Shown here: in pieces, positions 8,403-16,203 of the stretch
Layout: each line of letters starts with the position of its first letter
Position numbering within the stretch: the first letter of the stretch is position 1
Origin: Bog-473 sp036489775
GTDB taxonomy: Bacteria; Actinomycetota; Acidimicrobiia; Acidimicrobiales; RAAP-2
Direction: 5' to 3'
Length of the DNA: 64,000 nt
Assembly (NCBI GenBank): GCA_036489775.1
Contig: DASXFC010000051.1
Span: 1-64,000, forward strand
Notes under the pieces: model-generated
The model's database searches: none
What the model was told of the DNA's origin: nothing
The model's input: only the letters and a program-made list of their open reading frames with translations
Translations under genes and position numbers: made by a program

Positions 8403-8639
8403 CTCATGTCGTAGCCGCTAGGACAGCCCAATGTTGCACCGCAGAACACCCGATGAGCTGGGGAGGCAATCAACTTCGACAGTTCAACGGGAGAACCAGG
8501 CTCCTGAACCGCGGGTCAGCCCTACCAAGGCAACCCAGCGATACAGGAGTGTTGCTTGGTGGCGACAGCTGATGCAACACATCGAGCCGGCCACCGGGCC
8601 GACACCGCACTGAACGATGTGCAGTGCCTGTCGAGATGG

Positions 8640-10652
8640 TTAGGCCAGCGCTACCGGGTACGCGGCACCGCTGATGCTCTGCACGGCAGCGGAGTGCCGG
8701 CTCAACACGGCAACGTAGGCGCGTAAGCCCACTACGACCGACAGGTCATTGGCGTTGGTTTTGGGGAACGCGTACACCAGTGGTGCACCGATCCAGGTGA
8801 GAATGTCGTTAGGCCGTGCCACCAGCAGCCGCGTCTCAGCGCCGCTGTCGGTCGTGGGGATCGAGTCATCCACGAACCAGTTGAGCGAGCCAGGCATCTG
8901 ATGCCCGGTCCAGCCCGCCGCCTTGGGCGAAGATGCCGCGGCAAGTGCCGCCAGGGGCTGTGCGGCGTAGGACGGAACGATGAGCGGCCGGCCGGCAGTG
9001 TCGACCTGGTCGGTGGTAGCGCCCCACGCGTTCGATGTGGAGAACAGGTGCGTGGCCTGGCGGCGGAAGCCCGCTGTGTTGGCCATCTGCTCACGGGCCG
9101 AGCGGAGGTCGCCGTAAAGGCTGGGAATGCTGAACGAGCCGGTATCGGTGATGGTGCCGGCGCCGGCGATCACTTGGCCCAGCACGTAGGCGTCAACGGC
9201 TGCGTCAAGTTGCTCTTCGAGCTGGGTCTGGATGATTGCATCGGCCGATACACCGGGTGAGCCGCTACGGTCTGCAAGCTGCTGGCTGATGGTGATCGAG
9301 CCGCTGATGCTCACTAGGTTGGCGGTGAGCCGCGCTCCTGATGGCGAGCTGATGCCGACCGCAGTGTTCTCGCCGCCGGCCTGCTGGCCCACGGCGCCGG
9401 TCGAGGTGAAGCTGGGCACGCTGATGGACAGGCCGTACTCGGGCAGTACCTGCGCATTGCACTGGTTGGTGAAGGCGCGCTCGGGACTGAGGAAGCCAAC
9501 GGGCTGCATCAGGTACACAGGCGTCACGAACGAGCCGTCAGAGCCCGACGTGGTGTCCATGCCGCTGCGGCGCTCGGCCGTCCGGTTGTACTCGCGTGCC
9601 GACTGGCGAAGGTGCTTGCCCTCGGGACCCTGATTGCCAGACTCGACCTTGCACTCGGCCGCATAGCGCTCCAAGCGCTGGACGGCTTCGTTGTTGGCCG
9701 GCGTGCCAGGCATCGAACGCTCAGCCGTGTCGAGGTAAAAGCTGTGCGGGCTGTGCGGGCTGTAGACACGGAGCTCGGCACTGATCGACACGACGGTCTT
9801 GGCCCGGTCACTGTGGACCTTGGCGTGGCGCTTGACCATTTCGAGCGCATCTTCGTAGCTGGCCGCGTCGTCCACCACCTGGGCCGCGTTGGGCAACATG
9901 GCCGAGTAGACGGCGGCATAAGTGCGTGACATGTCCAAGGCCCCATAGACGATGCGCTCCTTCCAGGCCGGGCTCTGTCGATCGATCCAACCGGCCACAT
10001 CCACGTAGGTGCGCGTGGGCAAGATGTCGATGATCTGGTGGTGTTCGACGTCAGCCACCGTGGTCACGAACTCGGGGTGGTTGTGCTCTTTGAGCTTGAT
10101 GAACGAGGTCTCATCGAGCCCGATGGCGCTGGTGTGGCTGAGTCGTTTGCGGTCGGCCGCGAGCAACGCCGTGCCATAGGTGGTCACGGCGTCGTTGACC
10201 GTGTGCCAATCACAGGCCAGTTCGTCGGCCACTTCAGAGACGGTCCTCCCGCCGCCGACCTGGGCCGTGGCCCATTTGGCCGCCCTGGTGGTCAAGAGGC
10301 AGCTCTTGGCCGCGATCCGGTGGTCCTCGAGGGTCCAGGTCTTCATGGCACAGCCCGGATCGACACAGCGCATGCGGTGCTTCTTCCAGGCCAGCGACAT
10401 TGGGGTGCCATAGACCGGTAGGTCCACGTAGTGGACCACTGGTCGCTCTTTGACCTGGGCCGAGCCGTTGCACTCAGGGCAGCGGACGTCGCCCGGCACC
10501 TGCTCGACCATCAACTCGACGTCGGGCCCGGTGCGTTTGTAGTGCACGACCTCGACGTCTTTGAGGCCCACCAGGGCCTCGAGAATCTCACTAGGGTCGA
10601 CAAGGACGAAGGTGCTTCCTGTTTTTAGGCTCACACCGAAAGCTTGGAGCAC
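8640..10652 (-). CDS. chimera: ISL3-family transposase N-half fused to HK97-type phage major capsid protein
   Basis: A single open frame of 670 residues. Residues 1-261 are the front half of an ISL3 transposase: zinc ribbon (C58, C61, C96, C101), a helix-turn-helix region (GGGRTVSEVADELACDWHT), the first catalytic Asp (GLDETSF, D180) and the second (GALDMSRTY, D240). The family's continuation and its Glu are missing. After QVVD (about nt 9870) the frame switches to a phage coat protein: a charged helical delta-like region (about 262-360), then DTTSGSDGSFVTPVYL, SGSITISQQLADRS and a C-terminal P-domain-like end, about 410 residues. The joint is exactly in frame. The transposase part cannot be active; whether the capsid part is expressed is unknown. 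A GTG start at 10652 is assumed. Confidence 0.8.
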   Translation of the reverse strand: MLQAFGVSLKTGSTFVLVDPSEILEALVGLKDVEVVHYKRTGPDVELMVEQVPGDVRCPECNGSAQVKERPVVHYVDLPVYGTPMSLAWKKHRMRCVDPGCAMKTWTLEDHRIAAKSCLLTTRAAKWATAQVGGGRTVSEVADELACDWHTVNDAVTTYGTALLAADRKRLSHTSAIGLDETSFIKLKEHNHPEFVTTVADVEHHQIIDILPTRTYVDVAGWIDRQSPAWKERIVYGALDMSRTYAAVYSAMLPNAAQVVDDAASYEDALEMVKRHAKVHSDRAKTVVSISAELRVYSPHSPHSFYLDTAERSMPGTPANNEAVQRLERYAAECKVESGNQGPEGKHLRQSAREYNRTAERRSGMDTTSGSDGSFVTPVYLMQPVGFLSPERAFTNQCNAQVLPEYGLSISVPSFTSTGAVGQQAGGENTAVGISSPSGARLTANLVSISGSITISQQLADRSGSPGVSADAIIQTQLEEQLDAAVDAYVLGQVIAGAGTITDTGSFSIPSLYGDLRSAREQMANTAGFRRQATHLFSTSNAWGATTDQVDTAGRPLIVPSYAAQPLAALAAASSPKAAGWTGHQMPGSLNWFVDDSIPTTDSGAETRLLVARPNDILTWIGAPLVYAFPKTNANDLSVVVGLRAYVAVLSRHSAAVQSISGAAYPVALA

Positions 10653-10659
10653 CTTCGTC
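10605..10659. repeat. 12-bp perfect inverted repeat at the transposase start
   Basis: GACGAAGGTGCT (10605-10616) and AGCACCTTCGTC (10648-10659) are perfect complements with a 31-nt loop and span the proposed start codon. Such hairpins can shield an insertion sequence from outside transcription, or they may be related to the element's terminal repeat. Confidence 0.55.
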
Positions 10660-10724
10660 TAATTCTGGGTGACCTCAGCCAGGCACGGCTCCCCGCTGAG
10701 ATCCGAAGAGCCAGCTGTGTCGAC

Positions 10725-10763
10725 GATGTCGCGAGACATCTGTCTCCGATGTCTCGCGACATC
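10725..10763. repeat. perfect 16-bp inverted repeat between chimera and tRNA-Glu
   Basis: GATGTCGCGAGACATC (10725-10740) and GATGTCTCGCGACATC (10748-10763) are exact complements with a 7-nt loop, and each arm is itself nearly palindromic (GATGTC...GACATC). It sits 7 nt past the 3' end of tRNA-Glu. It may terminate the gltX-tRNA transcript, or be the remaining end of another insertion sequence; it also marks the core/accessory boundary. Confidence 0.65.
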
Positions 10764-10770
10764 ACATTTG

Positions 10771-10843
10771 CAGCCCCAACGGGATTCGAACCCGTGTCGC
10801 CACCTTGAGAGGGTGGTGTCCTAGGCCTCTAGACGATGGGGCC
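10771..10843 (-). tRNA. tRNA-Glu(CTC)
   Basis: 73 nt fold into a full cloverleaf: acceptor GGCCCCA/TGGGGCT (first pair G-U), discriminator G, D arm, anticodon loop CTCTCAA with anticodon CTC (10807-10809), T arm CGGGTTCGAATCCCG. CCA is not encoded. It lies downstream of gltX, whose product charges it. Confidence 0.93.
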
Positions 10844-10875
10844 GAGCGGAGGCTTCCCGAAGGAATCCGCCGGTG

Positions 10876-10947
10876 CTCGGGGGGAAGGACTCGAACCCTC
10901 AATAACTGGACCAGAACCAGTCGTGTTGCCGATTACACCACCCCCGA
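10876..10947 (-). tRNA. tRNA-Gln(CTG)
   Basis: 72 nt: acceptor TCGGGGG/CCCCCGA, D loop GTGTAATCGGC, anticodon loop TTCTGGT with anticodon CTG (10912-10914), T arm GGGTTCGAGTCC. There is no glutaminyl-tRNA synthetase nearby. Most actinobacteria make Gln-tRNA by misacylation with GltX followed by GatCAB, consistent with the tRNA sitting beside gltX. Confidence 0.93.
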
Positions 10948-11022
10948 ATGGGTGGATTGACAGGTTAGCCGAGCCCATCCCTGGGCAGAATCGCCTGGTC
11001 AGGCAACGATCTCCGCATTGCA

Positions 11023-11643
11023 CTAGGCGTCGTGGAGCCACTCCAAATGGTTGAACCCGATGATGCGGCCCAGTCCTACCCCACCTGCCTCTTTCAAGAA
11101 GTACGGCACGGTCGACCATCCACTGATCGGTGAGTCGCGGGTCGGGGTCGGTGACGTCGTGAAGCCGAACGAGGAGAGGATGGCCATCGAGCGATCCTCG
11201 TGAAACGGATCCGAGACGACCAGCACGGTCGTGACATCACGCGCCTTCAGCTTTGGCGCGGCATCGGAGATGTTCTGGTAGCTGTCGTTGCCACCGGCCT
11301 CCAAAATGTCGCCGCTCGGCACGCCGTGCAGCGTGAGGTACCGGTCTCCAGCCTCCGACTCGGTGTACACGTCACCCGGCTTCTTCCCACCGGTCAACAT
11401 GATCAGGGTGGTGTAGCCGTGGTTATACAGCGAGAGCACCTCGTTCAGGCGCGCTTGGAGGTCCGGGGACGGCACCCCGTTGTACTGGGCGGCGCCCATG
11501 ACCACCATGGCATCGGCGTGATGGGCGTCGTACTGGCGTGAGGTGAGCCAGACCTGCACCAAGGTGACGGCGAAGTAAATGACGATGGTGGCGATGAGAA
11601 GGAAGAACAGCCGGAGCGCGAGCTTGATCGGGCCGAAGAACAT
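11023..11643 (-). CDS. YdcF-like (DUF218) membrane-anchored protein
   Basis: 206 residues: one N-terminal membrane helix (about 8-32), then a DUF218 domain with DAMVVMGAAQYNGVPSP, LTGGKKPGDVYTESEAG and VLVVSDPFHEDRSMAI. The family includes YdcF and SanA/ElyC, linked to envelope biogenesis; the exact substrate is unknown. The start overlaps the gltX stop by one base (TGATG), so it is cotranscribed with gltX and the two tRNAs. Confidence 0.85.
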   Translation of the reverse strand: MFFGPIKLALRLFFLLIATIVIYFAVTLVQVWLTSRQYDAHHADAMVVMGAAQYNGVPSPDLQARLNEVLSLYNHGYTTLIMLTGGKKPGDVYTESEAGDRYLTLHGVPSGDILEAGGNDSYQNISDAAPKLKARDVTTVLVVSDPFHEDRSMAILSSFGFTTSPTPTRDSPISGWSTVPYFLKEAGGVGLGRIIGFNHLEWLHDA

Positions 11644-13154
11644 CAGCCCTCGGCGAGCCGCGCCAACGCCTGATCGAGACGCCGGCGAGTCTCCTCCCGG
11701 CCCAGCACCTCGAGTGATTCGAACAACGGCGGCCCGTTCCGCTTACCCGTGATGGCAGCCCGGATCGGCGCTTGTGCCTTCCCGACCTTGAGGTCGAAGG
11801 ACTCCGCGATGACCTCGGTGACCCGCTTGATCTCGAGGTGCTCCCAGGCGCAGTCGGCATAGGCATCGAGGGCGGCCTGCACGATCTTGGATCCGGCCTC
11901 GTCCTTGACCAAGGACCGCTCCCATTCCTTCTGGTCGATCGGAACCTCGGGTAGGAAGAAGAAGTCGACCATCGGGACGATCTCGCTCATGATGGCGACC
12001 CGCTCCTGGACGAACGGCGCCATCTGGACATAGACACCTTCGTCGAATCGGTCGGGTGACCACGGCGGTCCGGCCGGTCCGGAGGTTTCGGTGTCGGGAT
12101 CGTGCCAGCGACCGGGTGCCCACTCACCGGCTATCGGGTTGACCCACGGCATGGACAAGGTGATGAAGTCATCAACTGTCAGCTCCCGGATGTACACGCC
12201 GTTGATATGCGTCAGCTTCTTCAGATCGAAGAAGGCCGGCGAGCGCTGGACGTCCTCGATGCGGAAGCGTTGGATCAGCTCTTCGAGCGGGAGTATCTCC
12301 TCGTCGTTGCCTGGACTCCAGCCCAGCAGGGCCAGATAGTTCCGGAAGGCTTGAGGCAGGAACCCCTGCTCCCGGTACATCTCTACCGCCACCGGATCCC
12401 GGCGTTTCGACAGCTTCTTCCCCTGCTCGTTCACCAGCAGCGGGAGATGGGCGTACACGGGTAACGGCAGGGCGCTTCCCGATGCGGCGTCGAGGGCCTG
12501 CCACAGCATGATCTGCTTAGGCGTGTTGGAGAGGTGCTCCTCGCCCCGGAAGACGTGCGAGATGGCCATGGTCCGATCGTCGACCACATTGGCCAAGGCG
12601 AAAAGGGGCTGGCCATTACCCTTCACGCAGATGAAGTCCTCAGTGGCCCGGTTGGGGAACTCGACCTCGCCCCGAATGAGATCGTGCACGACCGTGATGC
12701 CCTCATCCGGGGTGCGGAACCGCAGGGCCCGGCCCTCGCCCCGGGGCAAACCCAGGTCGCGACAGTGCCCGTCGTAGCCCGGGGTGGGATCGCCGGCCTC
12801 TGCTCGCACCTTGGCCCGCGCGTCGATCTCCTCCCGGGTGCAGCCGCAGGCATAGAGTGCCCCGGCACTCCACAGCAGTTCGATGGCGGCCTGGTGTGCC
12901 TCCCCTTGCGCCGACTGCAGGTACGGGCCCTCATCGGGGGCCATGCCGAGCCAGTCCAGGGCGCTGATGATCCCCTCGGTCCACTCGGGCCGGTTGCGCT
13001 GCTCGTCGGTGTCCTCGATCCGCAGCACGAAGGTCCCCCCGTGCTGACGGGCGAAGAGCCAGTTGAACAGCGCCGATCGGGCACTGCCCACATGGAAGTA
13101 CCCGGTGGGCGACGGCGCGAAGCGGACGCGCGGTGGGGTTGAGAGATCAGGCAT
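11643..13154 (-). CDS. gltX: glutamyl-tRNA synthetase
   Basis: 503 residues, the usual length for bacterial GluRS. It has RFAPSPTGYFHVGSAR with the HIGH-type signature (HVGS, 21-24), the KMSKS-type signature KKLSKRRD (246-253), and zinc-type cysteines (C103, C105, C131). It charges tRNA-Glu and probably tRNA-Gln (non-discriminating form). It heads the minus-strand group gltX-ydcF-tRNA-Gln-tRNA-Glu. A GC-rich palindrome lies just upstream at 13164-13179. Confidence 0.97.
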   Translation of the reverse strand: MPDLSTPPRVRFAPSPTGYFHVGSARSALFNWLFARQHGGTFVLRIEDTDEQRNRPEWTEGIISALDWLGMAPDEGPYLQSAQGEAHQAAIELLWSAGALYACGCTREEIDARAKVRAEAGDPTPGYDGHCRDLGLPRGEGRALRFRTPDEGITVVHDLIRGEVEFPNRATEDFICVKGNGQPLFALANVVDDRTMAISHVFRGEEHLSNTPKQIMLWQALDAASGSALPLPVYAHLPLLVNEQGKKLSKRRDPVAVEMYREQGFLPQAFRNYLALLGWSPGNDEEILPLEELIQRFRIEDVQRSPAFFDLKKLTHINGVYIRELTVDDFITLSMPWVNPIAGEWAPGRWHDPDTETSGPAGPPWSPDRFDEGVYVQMAPFVQERVAIMSEIVPMVDFFFLPEVPIDQKEWERSLVKDEAGSKIVQAALDAYADCAWEHLEIKRVTEVIAESFDLKVGKAQAPIRAAITGKRNGPPLFESLEVLGREETRRRLDQALARLAEG

Positions 13155-13163
13155 TAGTCAGCA

Positions 13164-13179
13164 GGTGCGCACGCGCACC
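13164..13179. promoter_or_regulatory. palindrome upstream of gltX
   Basis: GGTGCGC-AC-GCGCACC is a perfect 7-bp-arm inverted repeat, 10 nt before the gltX start and 22 nt after the ferredoxin stop. It could be an operator for gltX or a short hairpin ending the ferredoxin message. Confidence 0.4.
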
Positions 13180-13201
13180 CGGATCGGCGACCGGCAGTGC
13201 G

Positions 13202-13396
13202 TCAGTCGTCCTCGATCGAGATGGCTCCGGTCGGGCAGCCGTTGACCGCCTCGCGCAGCTTCGCACGCAGCTCCTCGGGGGGGTTCTCGTTCAGGATGTA
13301 GAGGTACCCGTCGTCACGTACCTCGAAGACCTCGGGCACGATGCCCATGCACACGGCGTTGCTGGCACACTCGTCGAAGTCAACGACGACCTTCAC
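13202..13396 (-). CDS. [3Fe-4S] ferredoxin
   Basis: 64 residues from GTG with a strong GGGAGG site. DECASNAVCMGIVPEVFEV...GCPTGAI shows three cluster cysteines (C10, C16, C54) with the fourth position replaced, the actinobacterial 3Fe-4S type that feeds electrons to cytochromes P450 and some oxygenases. It follows a thiolase operon by about 60 nt. No P450 gene is in the window, so the redox partner is unknown. Confidence 0.88.
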   Translation of the reverse strand: MKVVVDFDECASNAVCMGIVPEVFEVRDDGYLYILNENPPEELRAKLREAVNGCPTGAISIEDD

Positions 13397-13457
13397 GGAC
13401 GACCTCCCGGGTCAACGGCTTGCATGAACCGCCCGAGCATACCGGGCGCCTCCGGCG

Positions 13458-14633
13458 TCAGGGCTTCTCCGACCCCACCACCCACATGGAGAAGAACTGG
13501 GAACCACCGCCGTAGGCCTGGCCCAGCGCCCGGCGCACCCCGTCGACCTGATGGGCCCCGGCCAGGCCCCTGACCTGGAGCGCCGTCTCGAGAAAGCGCA
13601 GCATGCCCGAGGCACCGATGGGGTTGGACGAGAGCACGCCACCCGAGCAGTTCCACGGGATGTCACCGCCGGCCATCATCGAAGTGGCTCCGGCGTCGGT
13701 CAGCTTCCAACCATCGCCTTCGTCGCAGAAGCCCAGGTTCTCCAGCCACATCGGCTCGTACCAGCTGAAGGGCACGTAGACCTCGGCCATGTCGAAGTCC
13801 TGGCGGGGATTGGTGATGCCTGCTTGCTTGTAGAGCGCGGCGGCGCAGTCCCGGCCGGCCTGCGGATTCACCTGGTCCCGGCCGGCGAACATGGTCGGCT
13901 CAGAGCGCATGGCCATGCCGTGGATCCAGGCCGGCGGCTTGCCGGTGTCCGACGTCGCCTGGGCCGCGGCCGCTTCCGACCCGATCACCATGGCCGCCGC
14001 GCCGTCCGAGGACGGGCAGGACTCGAGGTAGTGCAGCGGGTCCCACAGCATGATCGAGTCCTCGACCATCTTGAGGTCGATGTCGGGCAGGTGCAGGTGG
14101 GCGTACGGGTTGTTCAACGCGTGCAGCCGGTCCTTGACCGCCACCTTCATGCCGATGTCGCTCGGCGCGCCCGACCGGTGGATGTAGGCCCGGATGATGG
14201 GGGCGAAGTACCCGCCCGCACCGGCCAACAGCGGTGCCGAGAACGGCTGGGGCACTGAGAGCGCCCACATGGCGTCGGAGTCGGACTGCTTCTCGAAGGC
14301 CACGGTCAGGACGCGTTCGTGGATACCCGAGGCGACCAGGTGCGCGGCCACGATGGCGGTCGAGCCTCCGACCGACCCGGCCGTGTGGACCCGGAACATC
14401 GGCTTGCCGGCGGCGCCCAGGGCACTGGCCAGGTAGAGCTCGGGCATCATGACGCCCTCGAACATGTCGGGGGCCTTGCCGACGACCACGGCATCGATGT
14501 CGGCGAAGTTGAGACCGGCATCCTCGAGCGCCATCACGGCGGCCTCTCGCACCAAGCCGGCGATGGACACATCGTCCCGCTTCGACTTGGCCACCGTCTG
14601 GCCAATCCCGATCACCGCGCACCGCTCGGCCAT
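13458..14633 (-). CDS. thiolase / lipid-transfer-like protein (Ltp3-like)
   Basis: 391 residues from the ATG overlapping the upstream stop (TGATG). It has the SCP-x-type thiolase fold: VIGIGQT start, HTAGSVGGS in place of the usual nucleophile-Cys box, SSDGAAAMVIGS, EVYVPFSWYEP and NCSGGVLSSNPIGASG. These proteins act on acyl-CoA with a DUF35 partner, as thiolases or retro-aldolases. With the next gene and two DUF35 genes it mirrors the M. tuberculosis Rv3521-Rv3522 (ltp4)-Rv3523 (ltp3) set of the cholesterol regulon in order and size; assignment as Ltp3 rests on that similarity. Confidence 0.8.
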   Translation of the reverse strand: MAERCAVIGIGQTVAKSKRDDVSIAGLVREAAVMALEDAGLNFADIDAVVVGKAPDMFEGVMMPELYLASALGAAGKPMFRVHTAGSVGGSTAIVAAHLVASGIHERVLTVAFEKQSDSDAMWALSVPQPFSAPLLAGAGGYFAPIIRAYIHRSGAPSDIGMKVAVKDRLHALNNPYAHLHLPDIDLKMVEDSIMLWDPLHYLESCPSSDGAAAMVIGSEAAAAQATSDTGKPPAWIHGMAMRSEPTMFAGRDQVNPQAGRDCAAALYKQAGITNPRQDFDMAEVYVPFSWYEPMWLENLGFCDEGDGWKLTDAGATSMMAGGDIPWNCSGGVLSSNPIGASGMLRFLETALQVRGLAGAHQVDGVRRALGQAYGGGSQFFSMWVVGSEKP

Positions 14634-15718
14634 CACACACCCTCCAGGACACAGACCAGGTTCTGCTGCAGGCAATGGCCCGACGTGGCATGGGCCACGG
14701 CCCGGTCGGCCCGCCCCTCGGAAATCTCTTTGGCCGCCTCGCCGATACGGATCAACCCGGCCGACATGATCGGATTGGCCGCCAACGCGCCACCCGAGGG
14801 GCTCAACTCAACGTCGGACCCGAGACCGAGGGCCGACGCCAAGATCAGCTCCTGGTGGGCGAAGGGGGCATGCAGTTCGGCCACGTCCACTTTCTTCTTG
14901 CTCACGCCCGCCTTCTGTCCGGCCAACGCGGTGGACGGTGACGTGGTCAGGTCACGAGCACCGAAGGCATGCGTCTCGATGCGGTGGTCGATCCCGGTAA
15001 TGAAGGCCGGGCGCTCCGACAACTCGTAGGCCCGGTCGCCGGCCGCCAACACGATGGCGGCGCAACCGTCGCTCAACGGCGGGCAGGCGTGGCGCCGCAA
15101 CGGCGTCATCTCGTAGTCCTCGGAGAGCAGTTCCTCGGCGCTGCGGTCGTAGGCCAGCTGCGCCTTGGGATTGCCCAGCGCCGACCGGCGGGCCCGGCTC
15201 GCCACGGCGGCGAAGTCGGCCTCGGTGGCCAAGCCCTGGTCGATGAGCGCCTGCGCCTGCAGCGCGGCCAGCGAGATCGGGTCGGGCCACAGGGGAGCCA
15301 TGTAGTAGGGGTCGAGCTGGACCGAGAGGATCTCGCTCAAGTTCCCTGGTGAGGAACGCCCGAAGGAGTAGATCAGCGCGGCATCGATTTCGCCCTCTTG
15401 GAGCAGGACCCAGGCTTCGTAGAGGGCCCAGGCCCCGTCCATCTCGACGTGGGACTCGGCCCGGGGCGGCCACACCCCGACCGCGTCGAGCGCGGTGACG
15501 AAGGAGAAGGGTCCACCGATCAGGTAGTCGGTCGAGCCTGAGCAGATGAAGCCCACGTCGTCCTTGGTGATGCCCACGTTGCCGAAGACCTCGGCCACCA
15601 CCGGCATCAACATCTCGACCTCGTTGTGCGCGTCTTCGCGCCGGACGTGCTGAGACTGGGCAAAGGACACGACTGCCACCGGGCGATGCCCCGAGGTCAG
15701 ATCGGGGAAGCCGCTCAC
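14633..15718 (-). CDS. thiolase-like protein (Ltp4-like)
   Basis: 361 residues from a GTG start overlapping the DUF35 stop (GTGA). Thiolase-fold features: VAVVSFAQSQ start, FICSGSTDYLIGGPFSF, PPLSDGCAAIVLAAGD, VAELHAPFAHQE and LSPSGGALAANPIMSAG. The catalytic Cys/His set is not complete, as in Ltp-type paralogues. It is probably a heteromeric partner of the downstream thiolase, acting in the cytoplasm on a CoA thioester. Confidence 0.78.
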   Translation of the reverse strand: MSGFPDLTSGHRPVAVVSFAQSQHVRREDAHNEVEMLMPVVAEVFGNVGITKDDVGFICSGSTDYLIGGPFSFVTALDAVGVWPPRAESHVEMDGAWALYEAWVLLQEGEIDAALIYSFGRSSPGNLSEILSVQLDPYYMAPLWPDPISLAALQAQALIDQGLATEADFAAVASRARRSALGNPKAQLAYDRSAEELLSEDYEMTPLRRHACPPLSDGCAAIVLAAGDRAYELSERPAFITGIDHRIETHAFGARDLTTSPSTALAGQKAGVSKKKVDVAELHAPFAHQELILASALGLGSDVELSPSGGALAANPIMSAGLIRIGEAAKEISEGRADRAVAHATSGHCLQQNLVCVLEGV

Positions 15719-16203
15719 AGGTACTCCTTGTACGTCTCGAAATCGGCGTCGGGCTCACCGGTCGGCCGGAAGTACTTGACCGAAGCCATGGTCGGCCCCA
15801 GCTGGTCTGGTTCCACCCAGACCGCCTCGACCCGCAGTCCCATGCGGATCTCGCCAGTCGGGATCTCCTGGATGAGACCCATGAAGGAAAGGTTCGCCCC
15901 GTCGAGCAGGATCTGGGCGCAGATGTAAGGGATCTCGATCGATTGGCCGGCGAAGGGCACGTTGACGATGCAGTAGGTGGTCACCGTGCCGGTGTTGGGC
16001 AACTCGACGATCTCGTCGGTGGGCAGGCCGTCGGTCGGGCATGACCCACGCGACAGCGTGTACACCTTCTTGCACTTGGGGCAGCGCTGGCCGATGAACT
16101 TGCCCTCTTCGAGCCCCTTGAGGTTCTTGCTCTGGGCCACCCCGGCGGAGAAGAAGTAGTCGAGGTGGGTGGTGGCGTTCATGTGGGTGACCGGCTCGCT
16201 CAC
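15715..16203 (-). CDS. DUF35 OB-fold protein with zinc ribbon
   Basis: About 162 residues from GTG 16203, overlapping the upstream stop; ATG 16182 is an alternative. The N-terminal rubredoxin-like ribbon CPKCKKVYTLSRGSCP is followed by an OB fold (GTVTTYCIVNVPF...VPYICAQILLDG-type strands). Such proteins bind acyl-CoA and are obligate partners of thiolase/aldolase (as in ChsH2-Ltp2). It is the second of two adjacent DUF35 genes. Confidence 0.82.
   Translation of the reverse strand: MSEPVTHMNATTHLDYFFSAGVAQSKNLKGLEEGKFIGQRCPKCKKVYTLSRGSCPTDGLPTDEIVELPNTGTVTTYCIVNVPFAGQSIEIPYICAQILLDGANLSFMGLIQEIPTGEIRMGLRVEAVWVEPDQLGPTMASVKYFRPTGEPDADFETYKEYL

Larger units (their letters stand above)
7752..8639. 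other. gene-poor stretch with hairpins
   Basis: About 890 bp with no convincing gene. Short frames exist on both strands (for example a minus-strand frame ending in a single possible membrane helix near 7840-7960) but lack ribosome sites and family features. The region contains a ~26-bp imperfect direct repeat, each copy leading into a hairpin, and a third 10-bp-stem hairpin. It is probably decayed prophage or element DNA. Confidence 0.5.
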
